From Lachnospiraceae bacterium (GTDB lineage Bacteria > Bacillota > Clostridia > Lachnospirales > Lachnospiraceae): a stretch of DNA of 64,000 nt. Below the pieces are notes generated by a model. That model ran no database searches, had not been told where the DNA came from, and saw nothing but the letters and a program-made list of their open reading frames with translations. Made by a program: the position numbers and the translations under genes. Shown piece by piece: positions 8,393-18,930 of this stretch; position 1 is the stretch's first letter, and the number at the start of each line of letters is the position of its first letter. Location of the stretch: positions 12,477-76,476 of the forward strand of contig JAAUZK010000031.1 of NCBI GenBank assembly GCA_014804655.1. Direction: 5' to 3'.

Positions 8393-9436
8393 CTACCTCT
8401 GCACACGTCCGGAAGCATCTCCGTCCGCCAGTTTCAAGACCTCACCCATCGACACCATATTGAAGTCTCCCTCAATGGAATGCTTCAGGCAGGATGCCGC
8501 CACCGCAAATTCAACAGTCCTTTGCGCGTCATATCCATTTAAGCAGGCTGCAATCAGACCGGCGCCGAAGCTGTCCCCGCCGCCCACGCGGTCAACGATG
8601 TGCATTTTATATTTCTTGCTGAAAAAATAATCATTCCCATCATACAGCATCGCCGACCAGAGATTATCATTTGCAGAGAGTGACTCCCTCAGGGTAATTG
8701 CCACCTTTTCAAACCCGAAACGATCTGCCAGGCGTTTTGCAACACTCTTATATCCTTCATGGTTCACCTCGCCCGCATAAACATCCGTATTCTCCGCTCT
8801 TATACCGAATACATCCGCCGCATCTTCTTCATTTGCGATACATACATCTACATATTTGCAGAGGTCACCCATGACCTGCCCTGCCTTTTCCCGGCTCCAT
8901 AGCTTATTCCTGTAATTTAAATCACAGGATATCTTTATTCCTGCTTCCTTGGCAGCCTTACACGCCTCAAGACAGATCTGTGCCACATTGTCATTCAACG
9001 CCGGCGTAATCCCTGTAAAATGAAACCACTCTGCCCCTTCAAAAATCGCTTTCCAGTCAAAATCATCTTTCGATGCCATGGCAATGGAAGATCCGGCACG
9101 GTCGTAAATAACCTTTGAAGGCCTCTGGGACGCCCCTTTTTCAAGAAAATAGATACCGATTCTGTCTCCTCCGCGTACAATCCCGGATGTATCCACTCCG
9201 AATCTTCTTAAAGAATTTACTGCGCCCTGTCCGATCTCATGCGCCGGAAGCTTTGTGACAAAGCATGCATTAAAACCGAAATTTGCAAGAGATACCGCCA
9301 CGTTTGCCTCTCCACCGCCATAGGTCGCGCCGAAGCTTTCCGCCTGCACAAAACGATAATATCCTTCCGGTGCCAGCCTTAACATGATCTCACCGAACGT
9401 AACAACTTTTTTTCCCATATTCTGCTTCATTTTCAT
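8393..9436 (-). CDS. kdgK: 2-keto-3-deoxygluconate kinase, PfkB family
   Basis: VVTFGEIMLRLAPEGYYRFVQAESFGATYGGGEANVAVSLANFG, DRVGGGDSFGAGLIAACL. Confidence 0.9.
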   Translation of the reverse strand: MKMKQNMGKKVVTFGEIMLRLAPEGYYRFVQAESFGATYGGGEANVAVSLANFGFNACFVTKLPAHEIGQGAVNSLRRFGVDTSGIVRGGDRIGIYFLEKGASQRPSKVIYDRAGSSIAMASKDDFDWKAIFEGAEWFHFTGITPALNDNVAQICLEACKAAKEAGIKISCDLNYRNKLWSREKAGQVMGDLCKYVDVCIANEEDAADVFGIRAENTDVYAGEVNHEGYKSVAKRLADRFGFEKVAITLRESLSANDNLWSAMLYDGNDYFFSKKYKMHIVDRVGGGDSFGAGLIAACLNGYDAQRTVEFAVAASCLKHSIEGDFNMVSMGEVLKLADGDASGRVQR

Positions 9437-9440
9437 CCTC

Positions 9441-9484
9441 ATACCTTTCCGCAGTCTGCCGGCTTTGTGCCACAGACACAAATT
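9441..9484 (-). promoter_or_regulatory. Recurring leader hairpin motif upstream of kdgK
   Basis: Minus: AATTTGTGTCTGTGGCACAAAGCCGGCAGACTGCGGAAAGGTAT. Confidence 0.45.
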
Positions 9485-9488
9485 CGCG

Positions 9489-10130
9489 TCATTTACTTCT
9501 GATATCAGATACCAGTCTTACTGCTTCAGCAGTCAGTTTCTTTACTACATCAAATTCTTCGTTTCTGATCAGATCCGCTTTTACCATCCAGCTTCCTCCA
9601 CATGCCACAATTCTGTCGTAAGACAGATATTTCTCAAGATTGGCTGCGTTAATACCACCGGTAGGCATAAACTTAATATCCGTATAAGGCGCTGCCAGAG
9701 CTTTGATCGTGTCAATACCGCCGAACTGCTCTGCCGGGAAAAATTTGATAACCTCCAGTCCGCGTTTTACTGCCTGTGCCACTTCCGATGGTGTAATACA
9801 TCCCGGGAATACCGAAATACTTCTCTCAAGACAGTGATCCACGATCTCCGGATCAAATCCCGGACTGACAATAAACTTAGCTCCTGCACCTATGGCACGG
9901 TCGGCCTGCTCTATGGTAAGCACCGTCCCTGCCCCGACGAGCATTTCAGGAAATTCCTTTGTCATGCTCTTAATTGATTCTTCTGCGGCTTCTGTCCGGA
10001 ATGTAACTTCCGCACAGGGAAGCCCTCCTTCACACAATGCCTCTGCCAAGGGCCGGGCATCTTTTGCATCATTCAGTACAACTACCGGAACCACTCCCAG
10101 TTCCTGTATCATTTCCAGCTCACTCATCAT
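9489..10130 (-). CDS. eda: KDPG/KHG aldolase
   Basis: GLPCAEVTFRTEAAEESI, VGAGTVLT, KFFPAEQFGG, FMPTGGI. Confidence 0.92.
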   Translation of the reverse strand: MMSELEMIQELGVVPVVVLNDAKDARPLAEALCEGGLPCAEVTFRTEAAEESIKSMTKEFPEMLVGAGTVLTIEQADRAIGAGAKFIVSPGFDPEIVDHCLERSISVFPGCITPSEVAQAVKRGLEVIKFFPAEQFGGIDTIKALAAPYTDIKFMPTGGINAANLEKYLSYDRIVACGGSWMVKADLIRNEEFDVVKKLTAEAVRLVSDIRSK

Positions 10131-10198
10131 TTTCGCCGTTCCTTTCAAAGTCACAAATATATTTTAAATAATTTATCAAACTTTCCACTCTTCCTCCC

Positions 10199-11803
10199 TC
10201 ATACATATTTTTCTAATGTTTTGCGAACTGCTCCACGTCCTGCAATCAGTTCCTTAAAATAACCGTATACCTTATCGGCCATACCCGCCTCATACAGATT
10301 CACACCAAATATCTTGGCATTTTCCATGATCGGTCTCAGGATATCTTCCACATCCGTATCTCCAAGTCTGATTCTTTCTATCTGCGGACAAAGTTCCTCA
10401 AGCAGAGGATCCGGGCTCAGTTCAAAGGGCTGTCCTTCGTCATCTACCGCCATCAGATATCTCATCCATCCCGCAAACACGAGCGGGATCATCTGCAGAT
10501 CATCTGTCTTTAAGTTTTCGTCTGCTACATAAGCCTTAATGGTCTCCCCAAAACGGATTGCGAGTTTCTGGGATGTGTCTGTTGCAATCCTTTGTGGTGT
10601 GTCCGGCATAAACGGATTCGGCACACGCACCTTAAGTACTGTATCTATGAATTCCCTCGGGCTTAAGATGCCCGGATCGGCTACCACCGGAAGCCCTTCC
10701 TTGTAACCTACTGTCTCCACCAGCTTTACGAGTTCCCTGTCCTTCATCTCATCAGAGATTTTCCGATATCCAAGCAGACAGCCGAATATTGCAAGGCAGG
10801 TATGCAGCGGATTCAGGCAGGTACATACCTTCATTTTTTCTACTTGGTCTACCGTTGCACGGTCTGTAAAGATAATGCCGCCCTGTGTCAGATCAGGCCG
10901 TCCGTTCGGGAAATCATCTTCGATGACCAGATATTCTGTTTCTTCCGCATTAACAAATGGTGCAACATATGTATTTTTAGTAGTGATCACCGGTTCCAGC
11001 TCTTCCACGCCGTCTTCGCGCAAAACAGCTTCCACGGAAGCATCCGGTCTGGGCGTGATCTTATCGATCATACTCCATGTGAAAGATACTTTTCCGGAAT
11101 CAATATATTCCATAAATCCGGCATCAGCCTTTCCGTTTTCCGTCCATGCTTTTGCAAATGCCGAGACTGCCGCATATAATTTATCCCCGTTATGGGAGCA
11201 GTTATCCGTGCTGACCATGGCGATAGGTTTCTCTCCCGCGCTATATCTTGCATAAACCAGAGAGGCCACTTTTCCCATGTAGCTTGCCGGTCTTTCCGGT
11301 CCCGCCGTAAAATCCGCCACTACATCGGGCAACTGTTCTCCTTTTCCGTCGGTCAGACTATAACCTTTTTCCGTGATCGTAAAGGTAGCCATCTGCAGGG
11401 AATCTTTTCCAAAGATCTCTTTCAGTCTTCCGTATGCCTTATCATTACCTGAATCTAAAGGCAACGCCTCCGCCACGCTTCCTATCACTTTTTTGCCGAT
11501 CGTCCCGTCTGCTTTCAACGTCACGGCAATCCCCAGATTATCGTGTGTGTCATACATCTTTTCCACGATTTCATAATCGAAACCTTCCGCGACAATAATA
11601 CCTCTGTCCAGCGTTCCGTCATTCAGCATTTTCTCTGCGATCGCGGCATGAAAGGCACGGAATAGATTACCTGCACCGAAGTGAACCCAGAACGGGTTTG
11701 CTTTTGTTGCCTCTCTCATCTTGCCGATGTCGTACCGGGGAAGACCATATCCCTTTTCTTCCCATTGTTTCCTGTCCGATATTCCTTGTAAATCAACTTT
11801 CAT
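10199..11803 (-). CDS. uxuB: Fructuronate reductase / mannitol dehydrogenase family
   Basis: HFGAGNLFRAFHA, MVSTDNCSHNGD, KVRVPNPFMPDTPQRIATDTSQK; next to uxuA. Confidence 0.9.
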   Translation of the reverse strand: MKVDLQGISDRKQWEEKGYGLPRYDIGKMREATKANPFWVHFGAGNLFRAFHAAIAEKMLNDGTLDRGIIVAEGFDYEIVEKMYDTHDNLGIAVTLKADGTIGKKVIGSVAEALPLDSGNDKAYGRLKEIFGKDSLQMATFTITEKGYSLTDGKGEQLPDVVADFTAGPERPASYMGKVASLVYARYSAGEKPIAMVSTDNCSHNGDKLYAAVSAFAKAWTENGKADAGFMEYIDSGKVSFTWSMIDKITPRPDASVEAVLREDGVEELEPVITTKNTYVAPFVNAEETEYLVIEDDFPNGRPDLTQGGIIFTDRATVDQVEKMKVCTCLNPLHTCLAIFGCLLGYRKISDEMKDRELVKLVETVGYKEGLPVVADPGILSPREFIDTVLKVRVPNPFMPDTPQRIATDTSQKLAIRFGETIKAYVADENLKTDDLQMIPLVFAGWMRYLMAVDDEGQPFELSPDPLLEELCPQIERIRLGDTDVEDILRPIMENAKIFGVNLYEAGMADKVYGYFKELIAGRGAVRKTLEKYV

Positions 11804-11873
11804 CACACACTCCATTTCTGCGCACATCCTTATGCATCATTAATTTGTACCAAATGCACACAAGCCATATTTT

Positions 11874-12950
11874 CTATTTTCCTGCTACTGACGATTTTTC
11901 AATTGCTTCCCACAGACCGTTGAGATAAGCTGCGCCAAGCGCACGGTCATAAAGCCCATATCCGGGCATTGCGACCTCATCCCAGATCATACGCCCGTGG
12001 TCAGGACGAATGGGTCCGGTAAACCCGATATCATACAGGGCTTTCATGATTTCATACATATCGAAACTTCCGTCGGCGGAAAGATGGGCCGCTTCTTCAA
12101 AGTTGTCGGGTGTGATAAACTTTAAGTTCCGCACATGGGCGAAATGAATTCTTCCCTTCAAAGAGCGTATCATATCAGGAAGATCATTCTCCAGATTCGT
12201 ACCATACGAACCGGAACAGAATGTTACGCCATTATGCGGGTTATCCACCATTTTCATCATACGGAGAATGTTTTCCTTATTGATGATAATGCGTGGAAGT
12301 CCGAATACGCTCCATGCCGGATCATCCGGATGGATCGCCATGTTGATATCGTATTTATCACAGACCGGCATGATCCTTTCCAGAAAATATTTTAGGTTCT
12401 CAAATAATTTTTCATCATCAATATCTTTGTACATCCCAAACAGCTCTTTTACATGAGCCATGCGCTCCGGCTCCCACCCCGGCATTACCGTCCCGTTCAT
12501 ATCCCCGGCAATAGACTCAAACATCTTCTCCGGATCAATGGCATCCACAGCTTCCTGTGTATATGCGAGCACTGTAGATCCGTCCGGTCTTACGCGCGCC
12601 AATTCCGTACGCGTCCAGTCGAATACCGGCATGAAATTGTAACATACCAGATGAATATCTTCCTGTCCCAGATTCTCAAGAGTTTTGATATAATTCTCGA
12701 TATACTGTTCCCTCTCCGGCACGCCGGTTTTGATCGCATCATGAATGTTGACGCTCTCTATGCCCGCAATATGCAGACCGGACGCCTCCACTTCATCGAT
12801 CAATCCGCGTATCCGCTCTCTGCTCCACACCTCTCCCGGGCTCGTATCATACAATGTTGTAATGACCCCTTTTACACCCGGTATCTGGCGGATCTGTTTC
12901 AATGTTACCGTGTCAAACTTGGAGCCGTACCATCTTAGTGTCATCTCCAT
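11874..12950 (-). CDS. uxuA: Mannonate dehydratase
   Basis: MEMTLRWYGSKFDTVTLKQIRQIPGVKGVITTLYD, IAIHPDDPAWSVFGLPRI-like core, RPDHGRMIWDE. Confidence 0.95.
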   Translation of the reverse strand: MEMTLRWYGSKFDTVTLKQIRQIPGVKGVITTLYDTSPGEVWSRERIRGLIDEVEASGLHIAGIESVNIHDAIKTGVPEREQYIENYIKTLENLGQEDIHLVCYNFMPVFDWTRTELARVRPDGSTVLAYTQEAVDAIDPEKMFESIAGDMNGTVMPGWEPERMAHVKELFGMYKDIDDEKLFENLKYFLERIMPVCDKYDINMAIHPDDPAWSVFGLPRIIINKENILRMMKMVDNPHNGVTFCSGSYGTNLENDLPDMIRSLKGRIHFAHVRNLKFITPDNFEEAAHLSADGSFDMYEIMKALYDIGFTGPIRPDHGRMIWDEVAMPGYGLYDRALGAAYLNGLWEAIEKSSVAGK

Positions 12951-12981
12951 GTCTATGTCCTCCGTTAATCGGTTTTATATT

Positions 12982-14748
12982 CTAAGCCTGCAGATAAAAT
13001 TTCTGCAGAACATGAAATGCCATCTTCTTATACTTCTTATCCGCAGAACACAGCCCCTTCCGATTATAATAATTCTGAATATAGCTGGTTCTTCTCGGAC
13101 ATCGGAAATCATATAAGATCCAAGGTGTCATTCCCTTGATGTAATCGATCTTTCGTAATACTTCGATCTGCCGTTCATATACATACGCCTGACATTCCTC
13201 CGTCCCCTTATCTGTCACGGTTCCGTGATGACCTGCCAGAGCATCTGCCCCGAATTCCGTAATAATGACCGGCTTCTCCGGTCTGCTGTTTGCCATAAGC
13301 TGCGGAAGCTTCTCGAAATCAGGTGTATACCAGCCACAGTATTCATTGATACCGATCACATCCAGATACTCAATCAAGCGATCTGCTATCACATTTTTCT
13401 CGCCGTCAACAAGACATGCGGCCGACACCAGACGGTTTCCGCCTTCTTTGTGTGCACACCCGGCAAGACTGCTCATAAACTTTAACCGTTCGTCCGTATC
13501 GGCATTCTCATTACCTACAGACCATATAATCACACTTGCCCGATTCCAGTCACGTTTCATCAATTCCCTCATCTGATTTTCGGCATCCTCGTAAGTCTTG
13601 TCTCTTTCAAACCTGATTGCCCAGTACACGGGAATTTCCTCCCAGAGAAGCATCCCCATCTCATCTGCAAGCTTTGCCATTCTTTCGCTGTGCGGATAAT
13701 GTGCAACCCGCATGAAATTACATCCAAGTTCCTTTGCCAGCAGAATATTCTCTGTTCTTTCTGCGTCTGTCAATGCCTTTCCGTTTTCTACACTTTCCTC
13801 ATGACAGCTGATTCCGCGCAGGAACACAGGACTGCCATTTAGAATAATCTCGCCCTTCTCTACTTTAATTTCACGAAATCCTACCCTGTCACTGACAGAA
13901 TCATCCATATATGATACTGTTACATCATATAATCTGGGCTTATCCGGCGACCATAACTCAGGCCCTGCTTCTATAACAAGAGTCCCTGCTCCGTCCACAA
14001 CGGAAATCTGTGATTTGATCCCTAATTCTTCAATACACAGCCCGGCTTCCCCTGAAAGTTCCTCTGACAGCTTCACTTCTGCCTGTATTTTGCTAAATGT
14101 TCCGTCGGGAACAAGCGCGATCTGAAAATCTTTGATATAGACCTTCGGAAGATAGATCAACTCAATATCCCTGTATACTCCCCCATAGTTAAACCAGTCC
14201 GTATTTTCGGTCGGAACCTGCGTTTCCCTTCTGGTACTGTCAACGACGAGCATGATTCTGTTGTCTGCTTTTAAAACATCAGTAATATCAAAATAACCTG
14301 GTGTAGACCCGCCTCTGTGCATTCCCACATAGGTTCTGTTTACAAACACACGACACAGATAATTTGCAGCTCCCACTTTCAGGACCACTCTTTCCTCTTT
14401 GTTTCCGCAATGGGAGAATTTTCTGGTAAATACCATGCTGCCGTCATATAGTAAAAATCTTTCATCCAAAGTATTCCAGCAGCAGGGCAGAGACATCACA
14501 GGCCACTCGTCAAAAGAATAATCCAGCGGAAGCGTATAGCCGTTTTCATCAAACTGTCTTTCTTTGAACCACTGCTGCCTTAAACATGTATCATATTGAT
14601 CCACAGCATACTGCCATTCCCCATTCAATAAAACCTTCTTCCTTCCGGAATCAAATATCATTGTATCTGTTGTTGCCTGTTTCCCCTCATACTGCTGGGT
14701 ATAATCTTCCAAATGAATATCTGACATATAAATTTTCGGTTTTTCCAT
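12982..14748 (-). CDS. uidA: GH2 beta-glucuronidase
   Basis: GH2 architecture, [16 protein letters not shown] (acid/base) and [14 protein letters not shown] (nucleophile). Confidence 0.88.
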   Translation of the reverse strand: MEKPKIYMSDIHLEDYTQQYEGKQATTDTMIFDSGRKKVLLNGEWQYAVDQYDTCLRQQWFKERQFDENGYTLPLDYSFDEWPVMSLPCCWNTLDERFLLYDGSMVFTRKFSHCGNKEERVVLKVGAANYLCRVFVNRTYVGMHRGGSTPGYFDITDVLKADNRIMLVVDSTRRETQVPTENTDWFNYGGVYRDIELIYLPKVYIKDFQIALVPDGTFSKIQAEVKLSEELSGEAGLCIEELGIKSQISVVDGAGTLVIEAGPELWSPDKPRLYDVTVSYMDDSVSDRVGFREIKVEKGEIILNGSPVFLRGISCHEESVENGKALTDAERTENILLAKELGCNFMRVAHYPHSERMAKLADEMGMLLWEEIPVYWAIRFERDKTYEDAENQMRELMKRDWNRASVIIWSVGNENADTDERLKFMSSLAGCAHKEGGNRLVSAACLVDGEKNVIADRLIEYLDVIGINEYCGWYTPDFEKLPQLMANSRPEKPVIITEFGADALAGHHGTVTDKGTEECQAYVYERQIEVLRKIDYIKGMTPWILYDFRCPRRTSYIQNYYNRKGLCSADKKYKKMAFHVLQKFYLQA

Positions 14749-14764
14749 ACTCTTTTCCTCCACT

Positions 14765-17029
14765 CTAAACAATACTGACTTCTACTCGATATGTTTTCCC
14801 GTCCTGATAAGGCAGAACTACCTTTTCAAATAATCGTCCGTCCACAGATACAGCGGCTTCTTCTCCACGTTTAATCGTTATATCATAAACTGCATTCCGG
14901 TATCGTCTTCTACACTTTACCTGATCCCACCCGGACGGAAGTAACGGATGAATACACAATCCCCACACGGTACTTTCCACTCCCAGCAGCTCCTCCACTA
15001 ACAACATGTACATCCATGCGGCGGTACCCGTGCCATAATGTTGGCTGGAACGCCCGAAATTATCGGATTCCCTTAAGCCATAATAATAATTTGCCAGATA
15101 AATCGGAAGCTGTAAACTCTGGGAAGGCATATTTTCAGGATTCGTCGGAAGCGTTCTCCACAAAGTCTCATAGAAACCTTCCGCATCTTTCTCCTTCGCT
15201 TGTGCAAACGCCATAAACATAGAAGCATGACAATATACCGATCCGTTTTCCGTAGTGCCGGATTTCTTCACGCTGATTCGTCCCCAGCGCGGATTCCATT
15301 CCCGAAACGGCGGATCGAGTATGATCGGACCAAATGGTGTTGCAAGCTGCCCGAATGCCTCTCCCAAAAGCCTCGTTCTTTCCTCATCCGCAATTCCTGC
15401 CAGAACAGCCCAGGACTGCGTATTCAGAAACAATCTGTCATGACTGTCTCCGAGTATCGTTCCGTCATCGTGGATGGCAGCTGCATACCATTTACCGCCC
15501 CATGCATGTTCGTTCAGCGCATTTTCCATGCGTTCTGCCGACGCCGTCAACTCATTTGTTCCCTCCGGATCGCTTTCCAGATAAATAAGTATTTTTCGTG
15601 TCGCATACACCAATGCCATAGAAAGCCATACCGACTCACCCTTTCCTTCCCTGCCGACACCGTTGATCGGATCATTCCAATCCCCGTCGCCCATCAGACA
15701 CAGTCCATGTATCCCCACGCTTTGGTACAAATAACGCAGCGCTTTCAGCAAATGTTCTAAGACCGTCCCATCACCTCCGTCCAGATAGGGAACCTTCTTA
15801 TATAACACATCCTTTTCGCCCCTTTGCCGGGCATATATTTCAGTACAGATAACCAGCCAGACCGGTGCGTCTGTGTGGTTTAACAGACACAGCCCTCTTG
15901 GTGGTGCACCTGTCGTATCGTGCCACTGCCGGAGCGATCCATCCCTTTTCTGTAACCGCATCACATCTAAAATATATTTCTCCGCCTCTTCCGGGGCAAA
16001 CATGGCATACCCCATTGCATCCTGAAGCTGATTTCTGACCGGACAATAAGAGCTTCCGCGATTCTGTCTGGTCAACAATGTGATCTGCTTTTTCAACCAG
16101 TAATTCCCGAATGCGTTCAGATTCTCATCCGGCGTCTCCATAAAGAAACGCTCCTCCGTTTCCTTCCATGCCTTTTGCAGAACCAGCCGCTCCTCTTCCA
16201 CATAGGCACCACCGAACTTTCTCTTCTGCTCAAAAATCTGCTCCTTCGTCACCGCAGCGCCCGCCTCCAGAAAGAGTACAACTTTCTCATTCGGTCTTAT
16301 CACGAAATTATGGCACAGGGCTCCGCAAAAATCTTCCGCTTCCCCCTTTTTTCCGCTCAGCACGCCTTCTTTGACTCCCTGTGGAATATGGGTTTCACCG
16401 AAACTTCCGAAGAAACGCCGTCTGCTCATATCACAAGAGTCTGGCTCACGATCCGAAAACAGATAGAAATATGCCGCCTCCTTCTCCACTTTCTCCTTCT
16501 CCTCATACAACGCATGATACGGAAAGGCATATTTGATGATCACCTGCTCCTCCTCGTCATATACGCATTCACCGCCCATGACTCCGTGATCATAAAATCC
16601 GAATACGGTATATAAGGAAATCTCCCGCTCTTCCTTGCTTTGATTCCGTAAGGATAAAGACCACAGCTCCTTATTCCCGGCGGCCGGCACCATCACTTCT
16701 ATCGTAGTCTCTATTCCCTCACAGACAGAATGCAGTGTCGTACTCCACAAACCGTGCTCACAGGAATAAGAATCATAGTCTTTTCCTAACGGAAGAAAAT
16801 TCGGATTCCATATCTTTCCCGATTTTCTATCTGCAAGATAAAAATACCTCTCCTGACAGATACATGGTGTCCTGTTATAACCGTTTACCAACTGCCCGCT
16901 TCCCTGCAGCGTCTGATCCATTTCCAGATAATATGTATCGTTATATAAGAAATTCTTCCATGGGGCAGGTGTGTGCGGAGTCACAATCTCATACTTCTTT
17001 CCGCCCTCCGTAAAATGTCCATATTCCAT
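14765..17029 (-). CDS. GH94-like glycoside phosphorylase
   Basis: [77 protein letters not shown]; ~755 aa. Confidence 0.8.
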   Translation of the reverse strand: MEYGHFTEGGKKYEIVTPHTPAPWKNFLYNDTYYLEMDQTLQGSGQLVNGYNRTPCICQERYFYLADRKSGKIWNPNFLPLGKDYDSYSCEHGLWSTTLHSVCEGIETTIEVMVPAAGNKELWSLSLRNQSKEEREISLYTVFGFYDHGVMGGECVYDEEEQVIIKYAFPYHALYEEKEKVEKEAAYFYLFSDREPDSCDMSRRRFFGSFGETHIPQGVKEGVLSGKKGEAEDFCGALCHNFVIRPNEKVVLFLEAGAAVTKEQIFEQKRKFGGAYVEEERLVLQKAWKETEERFFMETPDENLNAFGNYWLKKQITLLTRQNRGSSYCPVRNQLQDAMGYAMFAPEEAEKYILDVMRLQKRDGSLRQWHDTTGAPPRGLCLLNHTDAPVWLVICTEIYARQRGEKDVLYKKVPYLDGGDGTVLEHLLKALRYLYQSVGIHGLCLMGDGDWNDPINGVGREGKGESVWLSMALVYATRKILIYLESDPEGTNELTASAERMENALNEHAWGGKWYAAAIHDDGTILGDSHDRLFLNTQSWAVLAGIADEERTRLLGEAFGQLATPFGPIILDPPFREWNPRWGRISVKKSGTTENGSVYCHASMFMAFAQAKEKDAEGFYETLWRTLPTNPENMPSQSLQLPIYLANYYYGLRESDNFGRSSQHYGTGTAAWMYMLLVEELLGVESTVWGLCIHPLLPSGWDQVKCRRRYRNAVYDITIKRGEEAAVSVDGRLFEKVVLPYQDGKTYRVEVSIV

Positions 17030-17046
17030 CTTCTTTACCTCTCCAT

Positions 17047-17895
17047 CTACATTTTGACAGCGCCTTCTGTCACCCCGGCAATTACCCATTTACTGGTACA
17101 TACATAAACGATAATAACCGGAATAATTGCAAGACTCGCGCCTGCCAACAGAAGTCCCCATTCCGTTGCCGCTTCTCCGGCGGAATCTTTAAGCGCAATT
17201 ACCGCAACTACCAGCGGCTGAATCTTTGTATTTGTAAATGTCATAACATACGGCCAGAAGAAATCATTCCAAATCCGATTGAAAAAGATGACTGAAAAGG
17301 TTCCGATCATCGGCTTCGCCAGCGGAATCCCCATATAAAAGAACCTCTGAAATATATTACATCCATCCAGTTCTGACGCCTCGTTAATCTCTTTTCCCTG
17401 GCTTCTGAAATACGCTTCAAAGACAAATACCTCTGCACCTGCGGTGATGATCGTACCCAATATGATAGACAGTCTGGTTCCGGTTATCCCTAACGAACGC
17501 ATGACCTCAAGCTTCGGATATAAAGTCATGGGACCTAAAGATACAAACATCGTAGCCATGATCAGAAACCGAATGAGCTTTTTCCCCGGAAAATCCTGAC
17601 ACGCCATGCAATATCCCAGAACACAGATATTAAACATGGATATTACGGTTCCGACTGTAGAATACATCACACTGTTTCCGAGATACCCGACGAAATTTGC
17701 TTCCTTAAACGCCCTTGTATAGTTATTCCAGACAACCTCTTTCGGAAAAAACGTACTTTCCGTTAAGAGTTCGGATACCGGTTTTAACGATCCCATAATA
17801 CTGAATATAATCGGAAACAGTACAATGATACTTACGATAATCAAAAAAATGTAGATCAATATCTGTCCTGCTGATTTTTTTAATTTACTATTCAT
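17047..17895 (-). CDS. Carbohydrate ABC transporter permease (MalG type)
   Basis: Multi-TM; EASELDGCNIFQRFFYMGIPLAKPMIGT EAA loop. Confidence 0.9.
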   Translation of the reverse strand: MNSKLKKSAGQILIYIFLIIVSIIVLFPIIFSIMGSLKPVSELLTESTFFPKEVVWNNYTRAFKEANFVGYLGNSVMYSTVGTVISMFNICVLGYCMACQDFPGKKLIRFLIMATMFVSLGPMTLYPKLEVMRSLGITGTRLSIILGTIITAGAEVFVFEAYFRSQGKEINEASELDGCNIFQRFFYMGIPLAKPMIGTFSVIFFNRIWNDFFWPYVMTFTNTKIQPLVVAVIALKDSAGEAATEWGLLLAGASLAIIPVIIVYVCTSKWVIAGVTEGAVKM

Positions 17896-17905
17896 AATTC
17901 ACACC

Positions 17906-18895
17906 TCAGTCATACTGCATTTTTTCTGTTACCACGTTGTAAATCGCTGTGATAATACCTACGATAACTGCAGAAACTACTGCAACCGCAGCGCCCATTC
18001 CATATTGTGCCGTTGTGCCGCTCGGGAAGAACAGATTATAAATATACATAAAAGTCAACTCTGTTGTATGATTAGGTCCGCCTTTGGTCATAACGAAATA
18101 GGATCCCATTGCCTTTAAGCATCCCACAAGTGAAAGCATAATGATCACCTGTCCCATTCTTGCCATCATAGGGATCGTGATATAGCGAAGTCTCTGAAAA
18201 TCGGTTGCCCCGTCTATGCTGGCACTCTCATACACATCCTTCGGAATATTGGTCAGACCCGCAATAAAAAATAACATATTCAGTCCGAAGTAAATCCACG
18301 CATCCGCAAGTATACCTACGATAAACGCACTCTTCGTATTGGCAAGAAAATTATAGTACCGCGGAACCGCCCCTATATTTGACAGATACTTTGTCAAAAT
18401 TCCATTGTATGGATTCAGCATAATGGTGAATACCATAAAAATTGCAAAACTCGGCAGGATCTGCGGCATATAGAACAATGTTTTGAAAAACGTACGTCCC
18501 TTGATCTTACTGGTGACAAATAAGGCACAAAAAAAGGCAAGCGGAATCTCAATCAAAGTTTTTATCACTGCATATGTCAGTGTCCTGCCCCACGAAGACC
18601 AATATACCGCATAGGGATTCCCTGCCTCACTTAAAATCGCTTTAAAGTCAAAAAGTTTCTTAAAATTGCTCAGTCCCACAAAAATCGGTATCGTCGTACC
18701 GTCATAATTATACAGACAATACTTTAATGCCCATATGATCGGATAAACGCCCATTACCAGAAACAAAATCATTGTGGGCGCCAGAAGAATGTACGTAGGT
18801 ACATTCCTTCTGGCTTTTTTTGCCACACCTTTGAGATGACTTTGTTTACCGGCAGCATTTTTTTCGTATGCTTTCTTTCCAGTTTTCATATACAT
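17906..18895 (-). CDS. Sugar ABC transporter permease (MalF type)
   Basis: Multi-TM; YESASIDGATDFQRLRYITIPMMAR EAA loop. Confidence 0.9.
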   Translation of the reverse strand: MYMKTGKKAYEKNAAGKQSHLKGVAKKARRNVPTYILLAPTMILFLVMGVYPIIWALKYCLYNYDGTTIPIFVGLSNFKKLFDFKAILSEAGNPYAVYWSSWGRTLTYAVIKTLIEIPLAFFCALFVTSKIKGRTFFKTLFYMPQILPSFAIFMVFTIMLNPYNGILTKYLSNIGAVPRYYNFLANTKSAFIVGILADAWIYFGLNMLFFIAGLTNIPKDVYESASIDGATDFQRLRYITIPMMARMGQVIIMLSLVGCLKAMGSYFVMTKGGPNHTTELTFMYIYNLFFPSGTTAQYGMGAAVAVVSAVIVGIITAIYNVVTEKMQYD

Positions 18896-18930
18896 CTCTT
18901 CCTTATTTTATTATATCCTATTCTCTGTTT

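Noticed and set aside
12453-12938. 161-aa plus-strand ORF opposite uxuA
   Set aside because: Antisense to mannonate dehydratase; no supporting signals.
15200-15760. 186-aa plus-strand ORF opposite the GH94-like gene
   Set aside because: Antisense, basic and Cys/Arg-rich random-looking translation.
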